From NCBI RefSeq assembly GCF_000696095.1, contig NZ_BAYX01000003.1, forward strand, positions 310,001-374,000: 64,000 bases of DNA, in the 5' to 3' direction. This stretch comes from Rhizobium rhizogenes NBRC 13257 (GTDB taxonomy: Bacteria > Pseudomonadota > Alphaproteobacteria > Rhizobiales > Rhizobiaceae). Both the position numbers and the translations under genes were made by a program. The notes below the pieces were generated by a model. It was given only the letters and a program-made list of their open reading frames with translations, was not told the origin of the DNA and did no database searches. Positions 51,818 through 60,008 of the stretch are shown here, in pieces (within the stretch, counting starts at the first letter, position 1; each line of letters starts with the position of its first letter).

Positions 51818-52807
51818 ATGAAGAAATTACTGATTGCCCTTGCTGCCGCGACCGCGCTGCTGGCTTCACCGTCCCTGGCGCAGGACAAGAAACTGAAGAT
51901 TGGTGCTGCCCCTTACGGCCTCAACGCCGAATTTATGCAGATCTGGTCCGCCGCGCTCCAGCAGCACCCAGCCGTCAAGAGCGGCGAAGTCGAGCTGACG
52001 ATCTTCGACGGCCGTTACGACGCTCTCGTTCAGCAGGAGCAGTTCAACACGATGATCACGCAGAAATTCGACGCCATCATCTTCGTGCCGATCGATATTG
52101 AAGCGGGCGCGACGGCGGTTCAGGCGGCGCATGATGCCGGTATCCCGGTCGTGGGCTCCAATACAAGGGTGAATTCCGACCTGTTGTCCGCCTATGTCGG
52201 TTCCGACGATACGATTTCCGGCTACATGGAAGCCAAGACCGTGCTCGACAAGATCGGCTGCAAGGGCAACGTGGTAATCCTCGAAGGCCCGATCGGCCAG
52301 TCGGCGCAGATTTCCCGCCTTGAAGGCAACAAGAAGGCGCTTGCCGAGTGCCCCAACGTCAAGGTCATCGAGGACCAGACCGCGAACTGGTCGCGTGCCG
52401 AGGCGCAGACGCTGATGGAAAACTGGCTGACCTCGCATCCGGGCCAGATCAACGGCGTGATCGGCCAGAACGATGAAATGGCGCTCGGCGCGATCGAAGC
52501 GATCAAGGCGGCAAAGCTCAATGTCGGAGATTTCGCCATCGCAGGCATCGACGGCATCACCGATGCGCTTCACGCCGTCAAACAGGGCACCATGACGTCC
52601 ATCCTGCAGGACGCCACCGCGCAGGCGCAGGGTGCGCTGGATCTCGCCATCTTCAACGCCAAGAAGGGCGCCTACAAGCCGGAATCCCCGATCTGGGCCG
52701 AGTATCCGAAAATGCCGTTCAATGACGGCAAGGACAAGAACTACAATGTTCCGTGGACCCCGGTGACCACAGAGAACGTCGATAAGCTGCTTGAAACCCG
52801 TAAGTGA
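51818..52807 (+). CDS. Periplasmic sugar-binding protein of the CUT2 importer
   Basis: A 329-residue ribose/galactose-type binding protein from ATG 51818 with GGAGGAG upstream. A Sec signal peptide MKKLLIALAAATALLA ends near SLAQD (about residue 22). The fold motif IGQNDEMALGAIEAIKAAK is typical. It should bind a short-chain polyol or ketose for the upstream transporter. A hairpin follows the stop, then the SDR gene. Confidence 0.91.
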   Translation: MKKLLIALAAATALLASPSLAQDKKLKIGAAPYGLNAEFMQIWSAALQQHPAVKSGEVELTIFDGRYDALVQQEQFNTMITQKFDAIIFVPIDIEAGATAVQAAHDAGIPVVGSNTRVNSDLLSAYVGSDDTISGYMEAKTVLDKIGCKGNVVILEGPIGQSAQISRLEGNKKALAECPNVKVIEDQTANWSRAEAQTLMENWLTSHPGQINGVIGQNDEMALGAIEAIKAAKLNVGDFAIAGIDGITDALHAVKQGTMTSILQDATAQAQGALDLAIFNAKKGAYKPESPIWAEYPKMPFNDGKDKNYNVPWTPVTTENVDKLLETRK

Positions 52808-52817
52808 AATCGATCCG

Positions 52818-52840
52818 GTGGGGCGGCATGTTCGCCCCAC
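52818..52840 (+). repeat. Hairpin after binding-protein gene
   Basis: GTGGGGCG (52818-52825) pairs with CGCCCCAC (52833-52840) around a 7-base loop, 10 bases after the binding-protein stop and before the SDR gene. No T run. Confidence 0.6.
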
Positions 52841-52865
52841 TCCACCCTATCGAGGCTTGAACAAG

Positions 52866-53639
52866 ATGACCGATAAAGCTCCAGACATTGATTTGAATTT
52901 CCCGCTCTCCGGCAAAGTCGCGGTCGTGACAGGCGGTGGATCCGGCATTGGCGCCGCGGTCGCGGCTGCCTTTGCGTCCAAGGGCGCGAAAGTTGCGGTT
53001 CTGGATATCAATGCCGATATTGCCACGGCAAAGGCCGCCGAACTCGGCGGCGATGCCAAGCCGTTCGCCTGCGATGTTGCAGATAGCGCCTCCGTCAATA
53101 AGGCCATCGCCGATGTCGTGTCGCACTTCGGCCATATCGACATTGCGGTGAACAGCGCCGGCGTGGTCTTTCTCGCGCCCGCCGAAGACCTGTCGGAAGA
53201 CCATTGGGACAAGACGATCAACATCAATCTCAAAGGCACCTACCTGGTGACCCAGGCGGTTGGCCGGGCGATGATCGCTGCCGGCAAGGGTGGCAAGATC
53301 ATCAACCTTGCATCGCAGGCCGGCACTGTCGCGATCGAGGAGCACGTCGCCTATTGCGCCTCCAAATTCGGTGTCATCGGCATGTCGAAGACCTTCGCCG
53401 CCGAATGGGGCAAGCACGGCATCTGCGTCAACACCATCTCCCCGACCATCGTCCTGACCGAACTCGGCAAAAAGGCCTGGTCCGGCGAAAAGGGCGAGGC
53501 GGCGAAAAGGCGCATTCCCGTGGGCCGTTTCGCATTCCCGGAGGAGATCGCGGCGGCGGCCGTTTTCCTCTCCTCTTCGGGAGCAGACATGATCAATGGC
53601 GCCGATCTCTTGATCGATGGCGGCTACACAATTCTCTGA
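52866..53639 (+). CDS. GolD/DthD-like short-chain polyol dehydrogenase
   Basis: A 257-residue SDR from ATG 52866. It strongly resembles the GolD/DthD group: IDLNFPLSGKVAVVTGGGSG, EDLSEDHWDKTININLKG, and PTIVLTELGKKAWSGEKGE are group-specific. The catalytic YCASK and upstream serine are intact. DthD-type enzymes oxidise D-threitol to erythrulose and GolD acts on a related polyol, which the adjacent DhaK/DhaL kinases could then phosphorylate. It is encoded between the importer and kinase genes. The specific polyol is inferred. Confidence 0.85.
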   Translation: MTDKAPDIDLNFPLSGKVAVVTGGGSGIGAAVAAAFASKGAKVAVLDINADIATAKAAELGGDAKPFACDVADSASVNKAIADVVSHFGHIDIAVNSAGVVFLAPAEDLSEDHWDKTININLKGTYLVTQAVGRAMIAAGKGGKIINLASQAGTVAIEEHVAYCASKFGVIGMSKTFAAEWGKHGICVNTISPTIVLTELGKKAWSGEKGEAAKRRIPVGRFAFPEEIAAAAVFLSSSGADMINGADLLIDGGYTIL

Positions 53640-53672
53640 GCGCAGGCGCTCGGGCATCCCACAGGAGACATT

Positions 53673-54665
53673 ATGCAACGGTTCATCAACAATCCCGATG
53701 AAGTCGTCGAAGACACCGTAAAGGGCTTCGTCAAGGCACATTCGGGGACCGTACGCCTTGCCGAAAACCCGCGTGTGGTCGTCGCGAAAAACGCGCCCCA
53801 GGCCGGCAAGGTCGGCGTTATCACCGGCGGCGGTTCCGGCCATGAGCCCGCTTTCATCGGCTATGCTGGCAAGAACATGCTCGACGCCGTCGCCGTCGGC
53901 GAGCTCTTCTCTTCGCCGACGGCCAAGAGCTTCTACGACGCCGTTCGCGAAGCCAATGGCGGGCGCGGCGTGATCTGCCTTTACGGCAATTACGCGGGCG
54001 ACAACATGAACGTGAAGATGGCGATCAAGCTTGCGGCCAAGGATGGCATCGAGGTTGCAACCGTCGTTGCCAATGACGATGTCTGCTCGGCCCCGCCTGA
54101 GGAGCGCGAGAAGCGCCGCGGCGTCGCCGGCGAAATCTTCATGTGGAAGATCGGCAGCGCCAAGGCTTCGACGGGCGCCAGTCTCGAAGAAGTACGCGCC
54201 ATTTCCCAGAGGGCGATCGACAATTGCCGCTCCGTCGGCATCGGTCTCGGCCCCTGCACGCTGCCGGCCGTCGGCCATCCGAATTTCAAGATAGAGCCCG
54301 GCACCATGGAAGTGGGTATCGGCCATCACGGTGAGCCTGGGGTTCGCGTGGAGCCGCTGAAAACGGCCGAGGAAATCGCCAAAACCATGAGCCAGATCGT
54401 TCTGGACGATCACAATCTTGCTGCCGGTACCGAGGTGGCGGTGCTGGTTTCGGGCCTCGGCGCCACGCCGGTCAACGAGCTCTACATTCTGAACGATACG
54501 ATTGAAACGCAGATCACCGCGCGTGGCCTCAAGATCTACAAGACTTACGTCGGCAACTATTTCACCTCGCTCGAGATGGTCGGCGCGACACTGACGGTGC
54601 TGGCTCTCGACGACGAGATGAAAGAGCTTCTCGACGTCGAAGTCCATTGCACGACATTGCTTTGA
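53673..54665 (+). CDS. dhaK: Dihydroxyacetone-kinase-type subunit DhaK
   Basis: A 330-residue DhaK protein, the ketose-binding half of a two-subunit kinase. GVITGGGSGHEPAFIGYAG, NYAGDNMNVKMA and GIGHHGEPG are intact; His219 in the last motif is the residue that forms the covalent hemiaminal with the ketose. DhaL (54679) supplies the nucleotide. No PTS DhaM gene is seen, so ATP is the likely donor. Substrate may be dihydroxyacetone or an erythrulose, given the DthD-like dehydrogenase upstream. Confidence 0.92.
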   Translation: MQRFINNPDEVVEDTVKGFVKAHSGTVRLAENPRVVVAKNAPQAGKVGVITGGGSGHEPAFIGYAGKNMLDAVAVGELFSSPTAKSFYDAVREANGGRGVICLYGNYAGDNMNVKMAIKLAAKDGIEVATVVANDDVCSAPPEEREKRRGVAGEIFMWKIGSAKASTGASLEEVRAISQRAIDNCRSVGIGLGPCTLPAVGHPNFKIEPGTMEVGIGHHGEPGVRVEPLKTAEEIAKTMSQIVLDDHNLAAGTEVAVLVSGLGATPVNELYILNDTIETQITARGLKIYKTYVGNYFTSLEMVGATLTVLALDDEMKELLDVEVHCTTLL

Positions 54666-54678
54666 GGGAGACAGGTCC

Positions 54679-55320
54679 ATGCAGACATTTAGCAACGCAA
54701 CGGCTGGCGACATCGTCCTGGCAATGGCCGACCGGATCGTCGAAAATCGCGCCTATCTCAGCGAGATCGACGGTAAGATTGGCGACGGAGACCACGGCGT
54801 CAACATGGCCAAGGGCTTCGGCATGGCCGCGGAGCGCATGAAGGGCAAGTATCTGTCGCTTGCCGCATCGCTCGATACGTTGGGCACCGTCCTGATGACC
54901 GAGATCGGTGGCTCGATGGGGCCGCTCTACGGTGTGATGTTCATAGAGTTTGCCGAGAAGCTGGAGGGTGTCGACGCCATAGATGGCGCAACCTATAGCC
55001 GGATGCTGCATGCGGGCCTTGAAGGCATTCAGGCAATCGGTTCGGCGAAGGTCGGAGACAAGACGCTCCTCGACACGCTCGTTCCGGCAATCGAAGCCTT
55101 CGATGGCGCGATTGCTGCTGGAAAGTCGTTTGTCGATGCGCTCGATGCTCTGGTGGCGGCGGCCGACGCGGGCCGGGATTCGACGCTCAATCTGGTGGCG
55201 AAGATCGGCCGTGCGAGCCGTCTTGGCGAACGCTCGCTGGGCGTGCTGGATGCCGGAGCGACCTCTTGCGCGATCATATTGAAAGAACTCTCTTTCGGAG
55301 CGCGTGATCGGCTTCAATAG
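54679..55320 (+). CDS. dhaL: Dihydroxyacetone-kinase-type subunit DhaL
   Basis: A 213-residue DhaL protein with the Mg-nucleotide motif IGDGDHGVNMAKG near residue 35 and TLLDTLVPAIEAF later. It binds ATP (or ADP) and passes phosphate to the ketose held by DhaK. It starts 13 bases after the DhaK stop with GGGAG upstream, so the two are made together. A second, more distant DhaL lies at 57643. Confidence 0.91.
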   Translation: MQTFSNATAGDIVLAMADRIVENRAYLSEIDGKIGDGDHGVNMAKGFGMAAERMKGKYLSLAASLDTLGTVLMTEIGGSMGPLYGVMFIEFAEKLEGVDAIDGATYSRMLHAGLEGIQAIGSAKVGDKTLLDTLVPAIEAFDGAIAAGKSFVDALDALVAAADAGRDSTLNLVAKIGRASRLGERSLGVLDAGATSCAIILKELSFGARDRLQ

Positions 55321-55371
55321 GTATCGTGATCTCAAGGCCTTTGTTCGCCCACAGATGGACCTCCCAAGGCT

Positions 55372-55403
55372 GCGCGATCCCTTTATTGTCAAAGGGGTCG
55401 CGC
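55372..55403 (+). promoter_or_regulatory. Large inverted repeat before the SorC-DhaK gene
   Basis: A 13-bp arm (55372-55384) pairs with 55391-55403 with one G-T pair and a 6-base loop. The right side includes TATTGTCAAA (55384-55393), also found upstream of the importer operon at 49113. It could terminate the DhaL transcript or be the operator at which the SorC-DhaK protein controls its own gene. Confidence 0.55.
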
Positions 55404-55486
55404 GCCGCCCCTTTCTCTGAAGAAGCATTTGCAAACGTGCTCTATTGCTTCCATCTTCGGACGACAAAAGGGAACCGCGGACAGTC

Positions 55487-57583
55487 ATGACAGGTAAGAC
55501 ATCTTCAGTCGGAAAAACCGGTGTGGGCAAGGCGGGCGTGCCGGAAACATCCGACGTCATGCCGCTGCGCTACGGCGACGATCCCTACGTCTGGGCCTGC
55601 TGGCTCTATTATGAGGATGGCAGGACGCAGGGCGATATCGCGGAGATCATGGGCATTTCGCGCGCGACGGTGAACAGCTATCTGGCCGATGCGCGCAGCC
55701 GGGGGATTGTGAACATCTCCCTTGAGCCTTCACGGCTGAGCTCGCTTTCGATCGCCATGGAGCTGAAACGTCATTTCGGTTTGCACGACTGTCTGGTCGT
55801 CCCCAGCGACGACGGAACGCGGCCGTTGATCGATCGTCTCGGGACAGCGGGTGCTCAGGCCATTGCCAAGCTCTTGAAATCGGGCGATACGCTGGCAGTC
55901 GCCTGGGGGCGAACGGTCCTGGCGATCGCCGAGCAGGCTTCCGTGCCCAATCTGCAGGATGTCACCATTGTCCAGGCGACCGGCGGCACGCGGGCGCGCT
56001 TTGCCTACACGCCCGAACTCTGTGCGGCGGCTTTTGCCAATGCGGTCGGCGGAAAGCTGATCAATATCACCGCGCCGGCCATCGTCTCGACCGGAGAGGT
56101 GCGCGACATCCTGCTGCGGGAGCCGCTGGTGGAAGACCAGTTCGCAACGCTTTCCAAAGCCAACAAGGCGCTATTCGGCATCTCGTCGCTGCGCCCGAAT
56201 TCGACAATCCACAGCAGCGGATTCTTTGAATCCGTCTCGCTCCAGGACTATCTCGCGAAGAACGCCGTCGGGGTCGTCGCCGGCCGCTTCATCGATCCGA
56301 AGGGAGAGCCGGTTGCCGGTCCGCTCGACGACCGGACCATCGGCATATCCCTCGACATGCTGAAGGCGATCGGGCTGCGCATCGCGGTTGCCGGCGGCTT
56401 CGACAAGGTGCCCGCGATCCTTGCGGCGCTGCGTGGCGGCTATATCAATGTGCTGATCACCGACGCCGCCACCGGCCGGGGCATCCTCAATGCCGACGGC
56501 GTAACGGAGATCGACCAGAAGATTTCGCAGCGCTCCAGAACCGACAATACCGTGCCACTACCCAGCAGCTTTCGCACCCACATCAAGAAGTTCCTGAACA
56601 ATCCTGATGATGTCGTCGATGAGATGCTTGACGGTATCGTCAAGGCGCATGCCGGCCATGTCGCGCCCATCAAGGGATCCAATCGAGCACTCGTTGCGCG
56701 GACAGGACCAAGGCCGGGGAAGGTCGGGCTCGTCATCGGCGGCGGCACCGGCCATGAACCCTGCTTCGTCGGCTATGTTGGCAAGGGCCTCGCCGATGCG
56801 GTTGCCGTCGGCAACATCTTTTCGTCACCGCCGCCCACGCCGATCCTTCAATGCGCCAGGGCGGCGTCCGGCGGTGAGGGCGTACTTTTCGTCTATGGCA
56901 ACTATGCCGGCGACGTGATGAACTTCGAGATGGCCGCCGAGATGGCACAGGAGGAGCGGATCGATGTCCGCACCATCCTCACCACGGACGATATCGCCTC
57001 CTCTCCCGTGGAGGACAGGGAAGGCCGCCGTGGCGTTGCGGGAAACTTCTTCATCTTCAAGATTGCCGGAGCCGCCTGTGATCGGGGGCTGTCGCTTGAT
57101 GCCTGCGAGGCCGCGACGCGCAAGGCCAATGATCGAACCTATACGATGGGTGTTGCGCTTGAGCCCTGCTCGCTGCCCCAGACACGGCGGCACAATTTCG
57201 AGATCGGTCCCGATGATATCGAGTTCGGCATGGGCATCCACGGCGAGCGGGGCGTCATCCGCGAGAAGATGATGACTGCGGATGAAATCACCGACCGGGT
57301 GATGGACCGCATTTTCGCGGAAATGAAGCCGACGCCCGGCGACCGTGTCGCGGTGTTGATCAATTCCTTCGGGGCAACGCCGCTGATGGAGCTCTACATT
57401 CTGTTCAGGCGCGTCGAACAGCGGCTGAGCGCGAAGGACATCAGGATAGAAGCGAGCTGGGTGGGGCATTACTGCACGTCGCTCGACATGGTCGGCGCGT
57501 CCATATCGATTTTGCACCTCGATCAGGAATTGACCGAGCTGCTGTACCATCCTTGCGATACCGCCGCCTTGAAGGTGGGATGA
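55487..57583 (+). CDS. SorC-family regulator fused to DhaK
   Basis: A 698-residue fusion from ATG 55487 (TTG 55445 and ATG 55559 are alternatives). Residues about 33-78 form a SorC helix-turn-helix (TQGDIAEIMGISRATVNSYL), about 85-340 the SorC sugar-binding domain, and from about 361 a full DhaK domain. The DhaK part keeps GLVIGGGTGHEPCFVGYVG, NYAGDVMNFEMA and GMGIHGERG with catalytic His585. It could sense sugar phosphate through SorC and also act as the ketose-binding kinase subunit with the DhaL that follows, so regulator and enzyme are one chain. Such fusions exist in other rhizobia as annotated proteins; their function is poorly known. Confidence 0.9.
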   Translation: MTGKTSSVGKTGVGKAGVPETSDVMPLRYGDDPYVWACWLYYEDGRTQGDIAEIMGISRATVNSYLADARSRGIVNISLEPSRLSSLSIAMELKRHFGLHDCLVVPSDDGTRPLIDRLGTAGAQAIAKLLKSGDTLAVAWGRTVLAIAEQASVPNLQDVTIVQATGGTRARFAYTPELCAAAFANAVGGKLINITAPAIVSTGEVRDILLREPLVEDQFATLSKANKALFGISSLRPNSTIHSSGFFESVSLQDYLAKNAVGVVAGRFIDPKGEPVAGPLDDRTIGISLDMLKAIGLRIAVAGGFDKVPAILAALRGGYINVLITDAATGRGILNADGVTEIDQKISQRSRTDNTVPLPSSFRTHIKKFLNNPDDVVDEMLDGIVKAHAGHVAPIKGSNRALVARTGPRPGKVGLVIGGGTGHEPCFVGYVGKGLADAVAVGNIFSSPPPTPILQCARAASGGEGVLFVYGNYAGDVMNFEMAAEMAQEERIDVRTILTTDDIASSPVEDREGRRGVAGNFFIFKIAGAACDRGLSLDACEAATRKANDRTYTMGVALEPCSLPQTRRHNFEIGPDDIEFGMGIHGERGVIREKMMTADEITDRVMDRIFAEMKPTPGDRVAVLINSFGATPLMELYILFRRVEQRLSAKDIRIEASWVGHYCTSLDMVGASISILHLDQELTELLYHPCDTAALKVG

Positions 57584-57642
57584 AGATGCGAGACGCGAGT
57601 CGGAGAAAACCGGCCGCGATCTCCTGGACTGGGAGGAAGATT

Positions 57643-58290
57643 ATGCCGGAAAACGCGGCGCGACATTTGAGCAGCATGTTTCAGCGCATATCCATAGCGA
57701 TCACCGCGGAGAAGGATCATCTCTCGGAGCTCGACGGCGCGATCGGAGATGCCGACCATGGGATCACCATGGCGCTCGGCTTCATGGCCGTGAATGCCGA
57801 GCTGACAAAACTCGACCTGGAGCGAACGCTTCCCTCTGAGGTTTTTACGGTTGCCGCCTCCGCTTTTCTGGATGCCGTCGGCGCCTCCACCGGCCCGCTC
57901 TATGCGACCGCATTCCGAAAGGCGGCGCAAGCCCTCAAGCAGGACGAGTCCCTTTCGGACGCTGGCCAGGTTGCAATCGTCGAAGCGATGACGACCGGGA
58001 TAAAAGAGCGCGGCAAGGGCCAACGCGGCGACAAGACCATGCTGGACGCCTGGATTCCCGCCACGGAAGCGGCCGTCAATGCCCGGGCAAGGCAATGCGG
58101 GACGCGGGAGCTTTGGAACAGCATTGTCGAGGCTGCGGAAACCGGCGCGAATTCGACCCGCTCGATGATTGCCGCGCGCGGCAGGGCGGCAAGGCTCGGA
58201 GAGCGCTCGCTCGGGCATGTCGATCCAGGCGCGGCATCGGCTGTGATCATCCTGCGCGCCATGGGGGATAGTTTTTCCTCGAGCGGCTGA
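57643..58290 (+). CDS. dhaL: Second DhaL-type subunit
   Basis: A 215-residue DhaL protein. ATG 57643 has GGGAGGAA six bases upstream; an earlier ATG (57580) overlaps the fusion stop but has no ribosome site. The Mg-nucleotide motif is IGDADHGITMALG, with the three aspartates kept. It most likely pairs with the DhaK domain of the SorC-DhaK fusion, giving a second kinase beside DhaK/DhaL at 53673-55320. Two kinases could divide two tetrulose enantiomers or erythrulose and dihydroxyacetone. Confidence 0.89.
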   Translation: MPENAARHLSSMFQRISIAITAEKDHLSELDGAIGDADHGITMALGFMAVNAELTKLDLERTLPSEVFTVAASAFLDAVGASTGPLYATAFRKAAQALKQDESLSDAGQVAIVEAMTTGIKERGKGQRGDKTMLDAWIPATEAAVNARARQCGTRELWNSIVEAAETGANSTRSMIAARGRAARLGERSLGHVDPGAASAVIILRAMGDSFSSSG

Positions 58291-58449
58291 CCTGACGGGT
58301 CATTTTGACCAGCGCCGGCTTGTCGAGTTTGGCCATGGTTTGGTCACACGGCATTCACCCATGGAAATATGCGGAACATATCCGCGCCAACAGCCGGCGC
58401 TAGAGAACGGTTCACACATGACGCGACAGCTTTCCCCGGAGTATCCGCG

Positions 58450-59667
58450 TTGCCGAACCGCGACCAAACCTATTACAGGCATCTTTGCCTGTTGATCATC
58501 CTGCTTCTTCCCCTTGCGGGCTGCATGACCGTATCGCGCCCGCAATACCGCGCCGACCAATCCTCTGCTGCGGAGGTTCCGGGGTTTCCGGGGGTAAGAT
58601 CCTATCTCGATGAAGGCTCCAGCTCATGGGAAGACGCCTTTGACTGGCAACCGGCCGCCGCACAAGGAGACGTCAACTACCTGATGATCTCGGGAGGCGG
58701 GGCTGGAGGCGCCTTCAGTGCCGGCGTGCTATCGGCATGGACAAAGACAGGCAAACGCCCACGCTTCGATATCGTCAGCGGCGTCAGCACCGGCGCGCTC
58801 ATCGCTCCCTTCGCCTTTCTTGGATCATCCTATGACGATCTGATCGCGCATCTCTATACGAGCGGCGTCGCAAAAAACCTCGTCGACCGCAGGCTGCTGC
58901 CAAACCAGATGCTCGGAAAGAGCCTTTTGCGCGGACGGACGCTTCGCAGCATGGTGGATCAGTACATCACGCAGGACGTCCTCGACGCGGTTGCGAGAGA
59001 ACATCGAAACGGGCGCAGGCTCCTAGTTCTCACCTCCAATCTCGACTCGCAAAGAGCGGTGGTCTGGAACATGGGCGCGATCGCGGCAAGCGGCCGGCCG
59101 GGTGCCCTTCAGCTATTCCGGGGCGTGCTTGTCGCGTCTGCAAGCATTCCCGGCGTATATCCGCCGGTGTTGATCAAAGTGCAGGCGGGAGACCGGCATT
59201 TTCAGGAGCTCCATTCCGATGGCGGCTCTTCCTCGCAAATTCTCACCTTTCCGAGCACGGTGCTGGCCTCTGCGTCCCATGCACCTCGGTCGAAGCCTCG
59301 GAAACTCAATATTTTCGTGCTCGTCAACAATGCGCTCATGCCCGAATTTTCCAACACCTCGGAACGGACATTGCCCGTCATGGCGCGAGCATACGCCACG
59401 CTGATCAAAGCACAGGAGCGCGACGCGCTGATGGCGCTATACGGCTGGGCACGCCGAACCGGCGCGACATTTCATGCTGCCTCAATCGATTGCCAAATTC
59501 CCTATGACATCGCTGACCCCTTCAATGATCGTTATATGCGGGCCGTATTCACTTTGGGTGCACGCGAGACATTGAACGGAACCCTTTGGAACGACGTTCC
59601 GCTCTTTACCACCGCCACGTCGAATCCCGAGTGCCAATCGGTGCCCACTCAATTGTCAAAGCTTTAG
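58450..59667 (+). CDS. Patatin-like phospholipase lipoprotein
   Basis: A 405-residue protein from TTG 58450 with CGGAG upstream; the frame is open earlier but this start gives a proper signal. A lipoprotein signal with lipobox LAGC (Cys25) anchors it to the cell envelope. The patatin fold is shown by the oxyanion loop SGGGAGGAFSAGVLSAW, nucleophile Ser113 in GVSTG, and the catalytic aspartate in SDGG. It should hydrolyse acyl esters of lipids. It is not functionally connected to the kinase genes upstream and has its own leader. Confidence 0.86.
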   Translation: MPNRDQTYYRHLCLLIILLLPLAGCMTVSRPQYRADQSSAAEVPGFPGVRSYLDEGSSSWEDAFDWQPAAAQGDVNYLMISGGGAGGAFSAGVLSAWTKTGKRPRFDIVSGVSTGALIAPFAFLGSSYDDLIAHLYTSGVAKNLVDRRLLPNQMLGKSLLRGRTLRSMVDQYITQDVLDAVAREHRNGRRLLVLTSNLDSQRAVVWNMGAIAASGRPGALQLFRGVLVASASIPGVYPPVLIKVQAGDRHFQELHSDGGSSSQILTFPSTVLASASHAPRSKPRKLNIFVLVNNALMPEFSNTSERTLPVMARAYATLIKAQERDALMALYGWARRTGATFHAASIDCQIPYDIADPFNDRYMRAVFTLGARETLNGTLWNDVPLFTTATSNPECQSVPTQLSKL

Positions 59668-60008
59668 GTAAATCACTGAAATAAAAATGGAAATTTTCTC
59701 CGTGAGTTGGGAGATCCGAATGCTATGCGTCAAAATGTTATGATGCTGATTTTAAAGGAAAATTCGGCAGTAGGATTTCCTTATGCTTCCGTCAAAGCTG
59801 ACCCAAGCAATATGAACATGCCAATCTCGATTGATGGGTCGTCGGTGGACGAAAGGCAGACGTTACGATGCCAGGTTCAAATCCTGCCCCGCAACCAGTT
59901 CAATCATAACGCAATCAATCAATTGCCCTGCGGACAGGCAGAAAGATATTGATTGTTTATCAGGAGCATCTGACATTTGCGAGACACGGATCTACGGTTC
60001 AGATTCTC
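59668..60008. other. Intergenic region with a tRNA 3'-end remnant
   Basis: A 341-base gap with less GC than its neighbours. A tRNA-like 3' end lies at 59872-59897. Short frames across the gap have no recognisable product. No promoter motif is clear. The gap separates the patatin gene from a GNAT gene and a broken phosphatase gene. Confidence 0.5.
59872..59897 (+). repeat. tRNA 3'-end fragment, possible attachment-site scar
   Basis: The 26 bases comprise a T-arm (CAGG-TTCAAAT-CCTG) followed by CCCCGCAACCA. This looks like the 3' end of an initiator tRNA(Met) with one C missing from the CCCCC run. No matching 5' acceptor (TGCGGGG-type) or anticodon arm exists upstream, so it is not a complete tRNA gene. 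Such 3' ends are left as att sites by tRNA-targeted integration. Confidence 0.55.

Noticed and set aside
58291..58449. A minus-strand start reading MAKLDKPALVKMTRQ before the patatin gene
   Set aside because: It has no ribosome site and continues antisense to DhaL without a recognisable domain; it could be a remnant but the evidence is too weak.
59821..59897. Complete tRNA or tmRNA ending at 59897
   Set aside because: No 5' acceptor sequence pairs with CCCCGCA and no anticodon arm can be folded; only the 3' part is tRNA-like.
59707..59952. An 81-residue frame crossing the tRNA-like fragment
   Set aside because: It has no recognisable domain and runs through a tRNA 3'-end remnant, so it is very unlikely to be a gene.
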